Positions 33,350 to 42,305 of a stretch of 64,000 nt of DNA are shown piece after piece. A program made the position numbers and the translations under genes. The notes below the pieces were generated by a model, which was not told the DNA's origin, did no database searches, and saw only the letters and a list, made by a program, of their open reading frames with translations. The DNA is from Alphaproteobacteria bacterium (GTDB lineage Bacteria > Pseudomonadota > Alphaproteobacteria > Micropepsales > Micropepsaceae): assembly GCA_016124635.1 (NCBI GenBank), contig WGNJ01000018.1, forward strand, positions 212,551 through 276,550, given 5' to 3'. Position 1 is the first letter of the stretch, and each line of letters starts with the position of its first letter.

Positions 33350-35152
33350 TCAGCGCGAGAGCGCGTCGCCTTCGAGGGCAAAGGGTCCTGCCGCGCCGCG
33401 CGTGATGGGGCCAAGGAGCGCTTCGCCTTGCGGCAGCAATTGCTCCGCGAAGAACTGCGCAACGGCAACGCGGGTGTCCAGAAACGCCTTGTCGGCGGCA
33501 CCTTTTGCCAAACGCAAGCGAGCGACGAGCGCACCGCGCGCCAGAAGGTGCGCGCCGGTGAGAAGGCCCATCATCTTCAGATACGGTGTGGCACCGGCAA
33601 GGCCGTCATTGGGACGATTGGCGCGCATGTGCTCCTGCAGCCACGTGGTCGCGCTGTCGGCGGCGCTTGCCGCACGCGCAAGCTCTTTGCCGATCGAGGC
33701 GAGAGCGGGATCGCGCTCGCACGCCGCCGCTGTCTCGCGCACGTCGTTCAGATGACGGCGGACCGCATCGCCGTTCTCGAGCGCGAGCTTGCGGCCGACG
33801 AGGTCGATCGCCTGAATGCCGTTCGTGCCTTCGTAGATCGGCAGGATGCGCGCGTCGCGATAATGCTGCGCGGCGCCGGTTTCTTCGATGAAGCCCATGC
33901 CGCCGTGGACCTGCACGCCGATCGAGGCCGCTTCGACGCCCGCATCGGTCGACCACGCTTTGGCGAGCGGCGTGAAAAGCTCTTCGCGCGCTTTTGCCGC
34001 TGCGCGCTCGGCCGGCGTCTCGCCGTGGCGCGCACGATCGATTGCCATCGCCGTCGCCAGACAAATCGCCCTGCCCGCTTCGGTCAGCGCCTTCATCGTC
34101 CAGAGCATGCGGCGGACGTCCGGATGAAAGATGATCGGCATCATCTCCGTCGACTCATGCTGCAGGCCGTACGGCTTGCCTTGGCGACGCTCGTGCGCGA
34201 ACGCGCAGGCCTGCTGGAAGGCCCGCTCGGCGATCGCGACGCCTTGGACGCCGACATTGAGGCGCGCGGCATTCATCATCGTGAACATCGCGGCCATGCC
34301 CTTGTTCTCGGCGCCGATGAGGTAGCCGGTGGCACCGCCGTTGTCGCCATAGGACATCACGGCCGTCGGCGAGGCATGGATGCCGAGCTTGTGCTCGAGG
34401 CCGACGCAGCGCAGATCGTTGCGCGCGCCGAGCGTTCCGTCCGGCTTCACCAAGACCTTCGGAACGAGAAAGAGCGAAATGCCGCGCGTGCCCGGCGGCG
34501 CCGTCGGCAAGCGCGCTAAGACAAGATGAATGATGTTCTCGGCCGCTTCGTGTTCGCCCCAGGTGATGAAGATCTTGGTACCGGCGATCTTGTAGGTGCC
34601 GTCTTGCTGCTTCAACGCTTTCGTCTTCAACGCGCCGACGTCCGAGCCCGCCTGCGGCTCCGTCAGATTCATCGTGCCCGTCCACACGCCCGAGATGAGC
34701 TTGGGCAGATACGTCTTCTTTTGCTCCGGCGTCCCATGCGCGCTCAGCGCTTCGATCGCGCCTTGGCTCAAAATCGGGCAAAGTCCGAAGGCCATGTTCG
34801 CGGACTGCCAAAGCTCCTGCAGCGCAACGCCGATCGTATGCGGCAGACCCTGACCACCAAATTCTGTGCTGCCCGTCACACCGTTCCAACCGGCCTCGAC
34901 GAACTTGCGATAGGCGTCATCGAAACCCTTCGGTAGCCGCACCACGCCGTTTTCCAGGTGCGCCCCTTCAACGTCACCACTTCGATTGAGCGGCGCGAGA
35001 ACCTCCGCCGCAAATTTTCCGCCCTCTTCCAGAATGGCGTCGGTGAGATCGGGCGTGAAATCCGCGAAGGCAGATTTCCCATAGAGACTCGGTAAATCCG
35101 CGATCGCGGCCAACGCAAAGCGAAGTTGTGCAACTGGAGCGGCGTACGTCAT
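33350..35152 (-). CDS. Acyl-CoA dehydrogenase, about 600-residue DmdC-like type
   Basis: FAD-dependent acyl-CoA dehydrogenase of 600 residues, longer than the usual 380 because of a C-terminal extension (about 460-600). The core has LTEPQAGSDVGALKTKA (FAD/substrate region), ITWGEHEAAENIIHLVLARL, MNAARLNVGVQGVAIAERAF, and GVQVHGGMGFIEE with YEGTNGIQAIDL, where a Glu after Y is the likely catalytic base. This extended group includes 3-methylthiopropionyl-CoA dehydrogenase DmdC, but the substrate here is not certain. The ATG at 35152 follows AAGGACA. Its 3' end is 18 bases from the neighbouring terminator. Confidence 0.9.
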   Translation of the reverse strand: MTYAAPVAQLRFALAAIADLPSLYGKSAFADFTPDLTDAILEEGGKFAAEVLAPLNRSGDVEGAHLENGVVRLPKGFDDAYRKFVEAGWNGVTGSTEFGGQGLPHTIGVALQELWQSANMAFGLCPILSQGAIEALSAHGTPEQKKTYLPKLISGVWTGTMNLTEPQAGSDVGALKTKALKQQDGTYKIAGTKIFITWGEHEAAENIIHLVLARLPTAPPGTRGISLFLVPKVLVKPDGTLGARNDLRCVGLEHKLGIHASPTAVMSYGDNGGATGYLIGAENKGMAAMFTMMNAARLNVGVQGVAIAERAFQQACAFAHERRQGKPYGLQHESTEMMPIIFHPDVRRMLWTMKALTEAGRAICLATAMAIDRARHGETPAERAAAKAREELFTPLAKAWSTDAGVEAASIGVQVHGGMGFIEETGAAQHYRDARILPIYEGTNGIQAIDLVGRKLALENGDAVRRHLNDVRETAAACERDPALASIGKELARAASAADSATTWLQEHMRANRPNDGLAGATPYLKMMGLLTGAHLLARGALVARLRLAKGAADKAFLDTRVAVAQFFAEQLLPQGEALLGPITRGAAGPFALEGDALSR

Positions 35153-35300
35153 CGATTGTCCTTGCTTGGGGAAACTTGACGCTTCTACGAACTGCAAAAC
35201 ATTACGGACGCCTGAACAAACGGACACACAAGCGTGATCTCGCCGTCCAGACTGGTGCTCTTAGATTAGCGCCACCCCGAAACCAAGTCAGGCACCCACT

Positions 35301-35903
35301 ATGTTGCGTCGCATCGTTCTCGCCACCGCTGTTTTCGGCGCGTGGACTTCTCTCGCCTTCGCCGACATCTCAATGAATCCGCAGAGCGCGCCCAAAGGTG
35401 CGTACGAGCAGAACTCCGACCACACCGTCGTCGGCTTTTGCCTTTCACATTTGGAACTATCGACCTACTGCGGCCGTTTCAACAAGACGACGGCCAAGCT
35501 CACGTTCAACGGCTCGCTGCCGGAGCGCAGCACAGTGACCGCGACGATCGATCTCATGAGTGTCGACACACCGTCTAGCGTGTTGAACGACAAGCTGAAG
35601 AAAGAATTGTTCCGCAATGGGTCGACAGCAACGTTCACCTCCACCGACGTCAAGCTCGACGGCAACAATCAGGGCACGGTCACCGGCAAACTCTCCATCA
35701 ACGGCGTCACAAAGCCCGTCACGCTCAAGGTCAAATTCACCGGCGGCGAGCCGTTCCCGTTCGGCGACAAGTACGTCTTGGGCTTTTCAGCGAACGGCTC
35801 GTTCAAGCGCTCGGACTTCAACTTGACCGATATGGTGGGCGCGCAGTTTGCTGGCGATGTCGTGAGTCTTCAGATCGACATCGAGTTCCTGCAGGTGAAA
35901 TAA
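35301..35903 (+). CDS. YceI-family periplasmic lipid-binding protein (first copy)
   Basis: A 200-residue secreted protein; signal MLRRIVLATAVFGAWTSLAF with AFA-DIS cleavage. The YceI lipocalin-like barrel is visible in SDHTVVGFCLSHLELST, GRFNKTTAKLTFNGSLPERS and KLSINGVTKPVTLKVKF. YceI-type barrels bind polyisoprenoids or similar lipids in the periplasm. The usual W/H-F-x-I-x-H start is partly kept. It is followed 6 bases later by a cytochrome b561 gene and then a second YceI gene, a combination well known in proteobacteria. Confidence 0.9.
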   Translation: MLRRIVLATAVFGAWTSLAFADISMNPQSAPKGAYEQNSDHTVVGFCLSHLELSTYCGRFNKTTAKLTFNGSLPERSTVTATIDLMSVDTPSSVLNDKLKKELFRNGSTATFTSTDVKLDGNNQGTVTGKLSINGVTKPVTLKVKFTGGEPFPFGDKYVLGFSANGSFKRSDFNLTDMVGAQFAGDVVSLQIDIEFLQVK

Positions 35904-35909
35904 CGCTAC

Positions 35910-36485
35910 ATGCTGACAAACTCCGAAAAGCGCTACGGCGCCGTCGCCGTCACGCTGCATTGGCTGATCGCGATCGGCATCATCGGCATGCTCATTCTGG
36001 GCAAATACATGGCCGATTTGCCTCGCGCCGATCCAAGCCGATTCGAATTGATCCAGCTGCACAAATCGTTCGGGATCACGATCCTGGCGCTCAGCGTGTT
36101 GCGCGTCCTCTGGCGCCTGGTGAACAAAGTGCCGCCGCTGCCACCGCAAATGCCCGCATGGCAACGATACGCCGCGAACGCGTCGCACTTCCTGCTCTAC
36201 GTGCTGATCCTAGCGATTCCGCTCAGCGGCTGGGCGATGGTGTCGGCCTCGCCCCTCGGCATTCCGACGATCTGGTTCGGCCAGTTCGAGATTCCGCATC
36301 TGCCGGGTCTGCAAGGTTTTGCCGACCAACACGCCGTGGAAGGTCAGCTGCGGGAGACGCATGAGTTGCTCGGCAATTTGATGATCGGCTTGCTGATCAT
36401 TCACATCGGTGCCGCGCTCAAACACCATTTCTGGGATCGTGACGACGTTCTGATTCGCATGCTGCCGTTCACGAGAGTTAAATAG
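35910..36485 (+). CDS. Cytochrome b561 family protein
   Basis: A 191-residue di-heme membrane protein with four helices. Opening KRYGAVAVTLHWLIAIGIIG holds the first heme His; further His appear in IQLHKSFGITIL, NASHFLLYVLIL and HIGAALKHHFW. Family members carry electrons across or within the inner membrane, possibly from superoxide or other donors to the quinone pool. It sits between two YceI genes with spacing of 6 and 11 bases, so all three are almost certainly co-transcribed. The YceI partners hint at a shared role with an isoprenoid quinone-like ligand. Confidence 0.93.
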   Translation: MLTNSEKRYGAVAVTLHWLIAIGIIGMLILGKYMADLPRADPSRFELIQLHKSFGITILALSVLRVLWRLVNKVPPLPPQMPAWQRYAANASHFLLYVLILAIPLSGWAMVSASPLGIPTIWFGQFEIPHLPGLQGFADQHAVEGQLRETHELLGNLMIGLLIIHIGAALKHHFWDRDDVLIRMLPFTRVK

Positions 36486-36496
36486 TGGAGAGAACA

Positions 36497-37054
36497 ATGC
36501 GTTCGATATTGTTGTCCGCGGCAGCCGTCGCCGTTCTTTCAAGCAGCGCCTTCGCAGCGCCTGCTCAGTGGGCGGTGGACACGGGCAGAAGCAAGCTCGG
36601 CTTTCATGTCGTGGTCAACGGCGAAAAGGTCGACGGCACCCTGCCGTTCGGTGCGGTGATCGCTTTCGATCCGGCTGATCTCGCGCACTCCAGCATCAAG
36701 GCGACGGTCGACATGACATCCGCGAAGTCAGGGAACGCGACGCGCGACGCAATGTTGCCCCTGCCCGCCTGGTTCAACGCCAAGCAATTTCCCAAGGCAC
36801 AGTTCACGACGAACTCGATCACGTCGAAAGGCGGCGACGCCTACGAAGCGGCGGGGGTGCTGTCGCTCAGGGGCATTTCGAAGCCCGTGAGCCTGCCGTT
36901 CACGCTGACGATCAACGGGAATATGGCACATGCCGTCGGCGAAGCGACAATCCAGCGGCTCGATTACAAGATCGGGGAAGGCAAGGACTTCGCGCCGCCG
37001 ACGGTCGCGCTCGACGTGAAGGTTACCGTCGACATCACCGCGACGCGCAAGTGA
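36497..37054 (+). CDS. YceI-family periplasmic lipid-binding protein (second copy)
   Basis: A 185-residue YceI protein; signal MRSILLSAAAVAVLSSSAFA. The mature start AAPAQWAVDTGRSKLGFHVV matches the family W-x-x-D-x-x-x-S-x-x-x-F-x-V pattern better than the first copy. Other marks are DLAHSSIKATVDMTSA, DAMLPLPAWFNAKQFPKAQF and VLSLRGISKPVSLPFTLTIN. The ATG at 36497 follows GTGGAGAG. The two copies are clearly divergent, so the duplication is old and they may bind different lipids. Confidence 0.92.
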   Translation: MRSILLSAAAVAVLSSSAFAAPAQWAVDTGRSKLGFHVVVNGEKVDGTLPFGAVIAFDPADLAHSSIKATVDMTSAKSGNATRDAMLPLPAWFNAKQFPKAQFTTNSITSKGGDAYEAAGVLSLRGISKPVSLPFTLTINGNMAHAVGEATIQRLDYKIGEGKDFAPPTVALDVKVTVDITATRK

Positions 37055-37093
37055 CTTGTGGGCCGGCCGCGCGCGCCGCTATGAGTGCGGCAC

Positions 37094-38062
37094 ATGAGCC
37101 AGCCCTCGTCCATCGTAGCGCCGACCGCAGCGAACATCGCACGCGCCGCCCAGCTGTTGCTTGACGGACGCCTGGTCGCGTTTCCGACGGAGACCGTCTA
37201 TGGGCTCGGCGCGGACGCGCGCAGCGAGCAGGCGGTTGCCGCGATCTTCGCGGCAAAAGGGCGGCCCCGATTCAATCCGCTGATCGTTCACGTCGCCTCG
37301 CTCGCGGCGGCACGCGAACTCGGCGCGTTCGACGCGCGCGCGCTCAAATTGGCTGAGGCGTTTTGGCCCGGGCCTCTCACGGTTGTTGTGCCACGGCTGG
37401 CGACGTCAGGCCTTTCGTGGCTTGCGTCGGCGGGTCTCGAGACCATCGCCATCCGCTGCCCGAAGCATCCGGTCGCGCAATCGTTGCTGGCGGCGTTCGC
37501 CGGGCCGATAGCGGCACCGAGCGCCAATCGCTCGGGAACGGTGACGGCGACGACGGCGCGCCACGTTTGGGAGAGCCTCGGCGCATCCGTCGATCTCATT
37601 CTGGACGGCGGTCCGACGACACATGGGCTTGAGTCGACGATCGTCGGATTGGCCGAGCGCGACGCCGCGCTGTTGCGGCCCGGCGCGATCGCGCGCGAGG
37701 ACATCGAGCGGCTGATCGGGCCGTTGTCGCACGGCGCCGATCGCGAGGACGCTCCGCATTCGCCGGGCCGGCTGCGCAGTCACTACGCGACGGCGGCGCC
37801 GCTTCGCCTGAACGCAACCGATGTCGGCGCCGACGAGACCTTGCTCGCATTCGGCAAACCGCTATCCGGCGCAAAACGAACTTTGAACCTGTCAGCTTCG
37901 GGAGACCTGCGGGAAGCGGCGGCAAATCTGTTTGCGATGCTTCGGGAATTGGATAGGCCTGATATCGCGGCGATCGCGGTGATGCCGGTGCCGGAGAGCG
38001 GTCTCGGCGAAGCGATCAACGATCGTTTGAAGCGCGCCGCCGCGCCGCGCGATGAGGATTGA
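37094..38062 (+). CDS. tsaC: L-threonylcarbamoyladenylate synthase (Sua5/TsaC with C-terminal domain)
   Basis: Makes threonylcarbamoyl-AMP from threonine, bicarbonate and ATP for the t6A37 tRNA modification, an essential cytosolic step. A 322-residue Sua5-type protein: the N-terminal TsaC domain has FPTETVYGLGADA, KGRPRFNPLIVHV, PGPLTVVVPR and APSANRSGTVTATTA; the linker SPGRLRSHYATAAPLRL leads into a smaller Sua5 domain. Length agrees with Sua5, not with short TsaC. The ATG at 37094 was chosen because PSSIVAPTAANIARAAQLL aligns from there. It overlaps or abuts the flavoprotein gene downstream. Confidence 0.93.
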   Translation: MSQPSSIVAPTAANIARAAQLLLDGRLVAFPTETVYGLGADARSEQAVAAIFAAKGRPRFNPLIVHVASLAAARELGAFDARALKLAEAFWPGPLTVVVPRLATSGLSWLASAGLETIAIRCPKHPVAQSLLAAFAGPIAAPSANRSGTVTATTARHVWESLGASVDLILDGGPTTHGLESTIVGLAERDAALLRPGAIAREDIERLIGPLSHGADREDAPHSPGRLRSHYATAAPLRLNATDVGADETLLAFGKPLSGAKRTLNLSASGDLREAAANLFAMLRELDRPDIAAIAVMPVPESGLGEAINDRLKRAAAPRDED

Positions 38063-38063
38063 G

Positions 38064-39467
38064 ATGATCGCAGCCGATACGATCGCGCGTCTGAAAGCCG
38101 CCGCCGGCGCGGGCGGCTGGAGCGAGGATGCGGGCGAGATTGCGCCGCTGCTCGTCGAGTGGCGCGACAAGTACCACGGCGCGACGCCGCTGCTCTTGAA
38201 GCCGAATTCGGTCGAAGCCGTCGCCGCGATCGTCAAGGTCTGCGCCGAGACGCGAACGCCGATCGTGCCGCAGGGCGGGAATACAGGGCTGGTCGGTGGA
38301 CAAGTGCCCCAAGGTCAGGTGCTGCTGTCGCTGCGACGGCTCAATCAGGTGCGCAATGTCGACGCGCTCGGCAACACGATGACGCTCGAAGCCGGCGTCA
38401 TTTTGGCCGAGGCGCAGAAGGCGGCCGACGATGCCGGGCGGCTGTTTCCAATGTCGCTCGCGTCCGAAGGCTCGGCGACAATCGGCGGACTGATTTCGAC
38501 CAATGCCGGCGGTACGGGCGTGCTCGCCTATGGGAACATGCGCGAGCTGGTGCTTGGCCTCGAAGCTGTACTGCCCGACGGGCGCGTGTGGCGCGGGCTC
38601 TCCGGCTTGCGCAAAGACAATACCGGCTACGATCTCAAGCAGATCTTCATCGGCGCGGAGGGTACGCTTGGCGTCGTCACGGCCGCGACGGTGAAGCTGT
38701 TCGCGAAGCCCGCGGCGACGGAGACCGCCTTCGTCGCGGTACCGAACGTCGAAGCGGCCGTGGCGCTGCTGCGCTTTGCACAAGAGCGCGCGGGCTCCGT
38801 GACCGGCTTCGAGTTGATCCCGCGCATCGGACTGGAGTTCGTGCTGAAGCATGTGCCGGGCGCGCGCGACCCTTTGAACGCGCCGCATCCCTGGTACGTG
38901 CTGATCGAAATTTCGCTACACGCCGGAGAGGCAGCGGGCGTTGCCGGCGACTTGCTTGCCGACGCGGCAACGCAAGGATTGATCGCCGACGGCACCGTCG
39001 CGCAATCGAAGGCGCAAGCGCAGGCCTTGTGGAAGCTGCGCGAGGAAGTCTCGGGGGCGCAGAAGCCCGAAGGCGGCAGCATCAAGCACGATGTGTCCGT
39101 ACCGGTGTCATCGATCCCCGCCTTCATCGCGCGCGCGACTGCCGCGGTTGCGGCGATTGCGCCCGGCGCGCGCCCGGTTCCGTTCGGCCATATCGGCGAC
39201 GGCAACATCCACTTCAACATCAGCCAACCAGCTGGCGCCGACACGGCGCAATTCCTCGCGCGATGGGACGAGGTCTCGCGCGTCGTGCACGACATCGTCG
39301 TACATGAGTTCGCGGGCTCGATCAGCGCCGAACACGGCGTCGGGCAGATGAAGGTGGACGAGATCGTGCGCTACAAGAGCGCGGAGGCGATCGACACGAT
39401 GCGTGCGATCAAGCGCGCACTCGATCCTTCAAACATCATGAACCCCGGCAAAGTGGTTCGCGCCTGA
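38064..39467 (+). CDS. FAD-linked D-2-hydroxyacid dehydrogenase (GlcD/D2HGDH type)
   Basis: A 467-residue flavoprotein of the FAD-binding PCMH type. FAD-binding motifs include PIVPQGGNTGLVGGQVP and SEGSATIGGLISTNAGGTGV; the C-terminal catalytic half has FGHIGDGNIHFNIS, with the metal-binding His, and ISAEHGVGQMK. The family includes D-2-hydroxyglutarate, D-lactate and glycolate dehydrogenases; the sequence cannot separate them, though the single-chain length suits D-2-hydroxyglutarate or D-lactate. An earlier ATG at 38052 overlaps the tsaC stop; the one at 38064 has a GAGGA upstream. Linked to tsaC by overlap or a one-base gap. Confidence 0.9.
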   Translation: MIAADTIARLKAAAGAGGWSEDAGEIAPLLVEWRDKYHGATPLLLKPNSVEAVAAIVKVCAETRTPIVPQGGNTGLVGGQVPQGQVLLSLRRLNQVRNVDALGNTMTLEAGVILAEAQKAADDAGRLFPMSLASEGSATIGGLISTNAGGTGVLAYGNMRELVLGLEAVLPDGRVWRGLSGLRKDNTGYDLKQIFIGAEGTLGVVTAATVKLFAKPAATETAFVAVPNVEAAVALLRFAQERAGSVTGFELIPRIGLEFVLKHVPGARDPLNAPHPWYVLIEISLHAGEAAGVAGDLLADAATQGLIADGTVAQSKAQAQALWKLREEVSGAQKPEGGSIKHDVSVPVSSIPAFIARATAAVAAIAPGARPVPFGHIGDGNIHFNISQPAGADTAQFLARWDEVSRVVHDIVVHEFAGSISAEHGVGQMKVDEIVRYKSAEAIDTMRAIKRALDPSNIMNPGKVVRA

Positions 39468-39498
39468 CGCTTTCGTTGACGGGATGCGCCTGGCGAAC

Positions 39499-42123
39499 CT
39501 AGGCCGCTTGTTTGAACGGGGATTCGAATTCCGGCGCAGGATCTGGCGTCGGGATCAGCGTGGGCTCCGGCTTCGGCGCCGCGTCCGGCCAGACGCTGAT
39601 GATCGCCATCACAAGGGTCGCCGCGTAAGGCAGCGCTTGGACCGCGAGCATCGCCATCCACACGAGCGCGCTCGGATCGTCGGTACCGCGCACTTCCATC
39701 GTGGCGAAGATCGACCACAGCAGAAGCGCGAGTAGCGCGATCTCTTCCCAGGCAACGGCCACCACTTGGCTCAATAACGCGGCGTTCTCGAGCTTGGGCG
39801 TGCGCAGGAAGGGCTGGCCAGAGGTGAATATGCCCGAAAGCACGGCGCGTGCGACGGTATGCGACAACGACAGGCCGGCGATGGACGCAGCGACCGCGCC
39901 GAGAATGCCGGTCTTCACGCGGAAGGGATAGAGCCACAGCGTCTTCAACGTCTTCACGGCGAAGAGCGCGAGAGCGACGCATGCGAGCGAGGCCATCGGC
40001 ACGTCGACGCCGCGCGGGTCGTTGAACATCACGGCGGTCCAGGCAATGCCGCCGATGGTGAAGAAGAACGCCAGCGCGTCGGCCACCCACGGCATCCACC
40101 CCGAGATGAAGTGATATTTCTGAGCGCCGGATAGCTTGGTGCGCCTGGTCAACAGGGCGCGGACATGGTGCTTGAAGATTTGCATCGCGCCGTAGACCCA
40201 GCGGTGACGCTGCGCCTTGTAGGCGGCGAGCGTATCCGGCATGACGCCGCGGCCGAGACTGCGATCGATGTAGACCGCCTCCCAGCCAGCCTCGAACAAG
40301 CGCAGGCCCAACTCGGTGTCTTCGGTGATGCACCATTCCGCCCAGCCGCCGACGTCGATCAGCGCCTGCTTGCGCATCATCGTCATTGTGCCGTGCTGGA
40401 TGATGGCGTTGTCCTCGTGGCGTTCGACCATGCCGATGCGGAAGAAGCCTGAGTATTCCTCGTACGCCATGCGCTTGAAGGTGCTCTCGTTCGCATCGCG
40501 ATAGTCCTGCGGCGCTTGCACGAGACCGACCTTGCCGTTCGCGAAATGAGCCGTCGCGACGGTCAGCCAATTCGGCTCCACCTGATAGTCGCTGTCGATC
40601 ACGGCGACGATCTCGGCGCGGGGATCCGTCAGCGCCAGCGCCCGGTTGAGCGCGCCGGCCTTGAAGCCTTGCACGTCGTCGAAATGGAAGAAGCGGAAAC
40701 GGGACCCAAGCAGCCTGCAATGGGCCTCGACCGGCCTCCAGACCTCAGGCGCCCGCGTGTTGTTGTCGAGCAGAATGACTTCGTAGTCCGGATAGTCGAG
40801 ACGGGCGAGCGCGTTCAGCGTCTCGATCACCATCTCCGGCGGCTCGTTGTAACAAGGGACATGGATCGAGACGAACGGCTTTGCGGCGTCGAGCACGGTC
40901 GGAATCGGACGCCGGCGCGTGCGCCACATCGCGTGCGCCATCTCGATGCCTTCCGTCAAAATCACGGCTGCGGCGAACGAGCCTACGGGAATGACGATCG
41001 CGTAAACGAGGATCGTCATCAAATCCGCATATTGAAGGGCCGCGCCCCAGAAGATTCCGATGCTGCCGGAGACCAGAATTGCGATGCCGGCGGCGAGGAA
41101 AAGAATGCCGCCAAAGCGCAAGTGCGGTGTGCGCCTGAGCAGGGCGCCGCCAGCGACGACCGAAAGGACGATGGCGACGAGCGCGATCCAAGGCCATTCG
41201 GGCAACGACGAGACGACGCCGCTGAAGTCGAACTTCGGACGCCCTTCCGCATCGAAGATGCCCCAATAGGCGCCGACGGCGCCTTCTTGCGCGCCCTTCC
41301 AAGGCTGATCGTAGGCCTCGATGATGTAATAGTCCCAGCTATTGCTCTTCGCCATCGCGATGAAGCTGCGCAGAAAGGCGGCCTCGTTCGCGGTCGCCGC
41401 GACGGCGCCTTTGAAGGGCCTGCCTGCGGAGGGCCAGCCGACTTCGGCGATGAATATCGGTTTGCCTTTGAACTCCTTCTCCATCATGGCGACGTGCTTC
41501 TTCAGATCCGGAAGTGCATCTTCAAACGAGATGCCCTGCCAGAACGGAATGAAGTGCGCGCCGATGAAGTCGGCCGCTTCGGCAAGATCGGGATTGGCAA
41601 CCCATTCGTTCCACGGCTCGGCGGTCGAGACCGGAATGCGGTAGGGCAAAGCGCGTTTCACGCGGCGCATATACGCCGTCAGCTCGTCGACGCTGAGCTC
41701 GCCGCGAAGCAGCGATTCGTTTCCGACGAAGACCCGGTCGACGATGCCGGGACAATCGCGAATCGCTTTCAGCGCTTCGGAGATTTCCTGATCGTTGGCG
41801 ACGAGATCGGGACCGAGTTGGATGCCGAGACCGACGCCTTTCAACCCGACTTCGGCCGCGACACACGGCACCTGATCGAGGCCGCGCGACACGGAATAGG
41901 TGCGGACATGATTGCCGATCTTCGCGAGTTGCGTCAGGTCAGCCTTGATGCGGTCGCGCGAGATGTGCTCGGCCATCGAGAGCGTGTAGAGCGCGCTCGG
42001 ATTGTAAGAAAAGCCGTAGGCCTTGCCGCGCCAGTCGGGGGCGTCCACCTGGCCATTCATCGAAAACCAAAGGCCCAAGGTCGCAAGCGAGACAAGCGCA
42101 AGCGCCAGACTGACGGAACGCAT
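39499..42123 (-). CDS. GH17-GT2 fusion beta-glucan synthase, NdvB-like
   Basis: An 874-residue membrane protein that joins a glycoside hydrolase family 17 domain to a family 2 glycosyltransferase. After one helix, the GH17 part (about 30-310) has the catalytic Glu136 in VGNESL and Glu227 in FIAEVGWPS. Then three or so membrane helices, and the GT2 domain (about 410-700) with CYNEPPEMVIETLNAL, the D-x-D-like DSDYQVEPNW, EDTELGLRLF and QRHRWVYGA. C-terminal helices follow. Pseudomonas-type NdvB, which makes beta-1,3-glucans, has this arrangement: GT2 polymerises UDP-glucose and exports it, while GH17 transglucosylates the chain in the periplasm. All catalytic motifs are present. Confidence 0.87.
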   Translation of the reverse strand: MRSVSLALALVSLATLGLWFSMNGQVDAPDWRGKAYGFSYNPSALYTLSMAEHISRDRIKADLTQLAKIGNHVRTYSVSRGLDQVPCVAAEVGLKGVGLGIQLGPDLVANDQEISEALKAIRDCPGIVDRVFVGNESLLRGELSVDELTAYMRRVKRALPYRIPVSTAEPWNEWVANPDLAEAADFIGAHFIPFWQGISFEDALPDLKKHVAMMEKEFKGKPIFIAEVGWPSAGRPFKGAVAATANEAAFLRSFIAMAKSNSWDYYIIEAYDQPWKGAQEGAVGAYWGIFDAEGRPKFDFSGVVSSLPEWPWIALVAIVLSVVAGGALLRRTPHLRFGGILFLAAGIAILVSGSIGIFWGAALQYADLMTILVYAIVIPVGSFAAAVILTEGIEMAHAMWRTRRRPIPTVLDAAKPFVSIHVPCYNEPPEMVIETLNALARLDYPDYEVILLDNNTRAPEVWRPVEAHCRLLGSRFRFFHFDDVQGFKAGALNRALALTDPRAEIVAVIDSDYQVEPNWLTVATAHFANGKVGLVQAPQDYRDANESTFKRMAYEEYSGFFRIGMVERHEDNAIIQHGTMTMMRKQALIDVGGWAEWCITEDTELGLRLFEAGWEAVYIDRSLGRGVMPDTLAAYKAQRHRWVYGAMQIFKHHVRALLTRRTKLSGAQKYHFISGWMPWVADALAFFFTIGGIAWTAVMFNDPRGVDVPMASLACVALALFAVKTLKTLWLYPFRVKTGILGAVAASIAGLSLSHTVARAVLSGIFTSGQPFLRTPKLENAALLSQVVAVAWEEIALLALLLWSIFATMEVRGTDDPSALVWMAMLAVQALPYAATLVMAIISVWPDAAPKPEPTLIPTPDPAPEFESPFKQAA

Positions 42124-42305
42124 TAGCCGTTACCAACCCACCTGGGCGCCAAGCCCCAATCGATGCGTCCCTACCCGCCCCGGTAAGGTGCCGCCTCTTG
42201 CTGCGTCGCAGCATATCAGAGATCGTGGCTAAATCGTGGCATCCAAATCGCCACAGCTCGCCCGAACAGGGTTTAGAACGCGCGACCTGCCGTCGCGGGT
42301 TCAAA

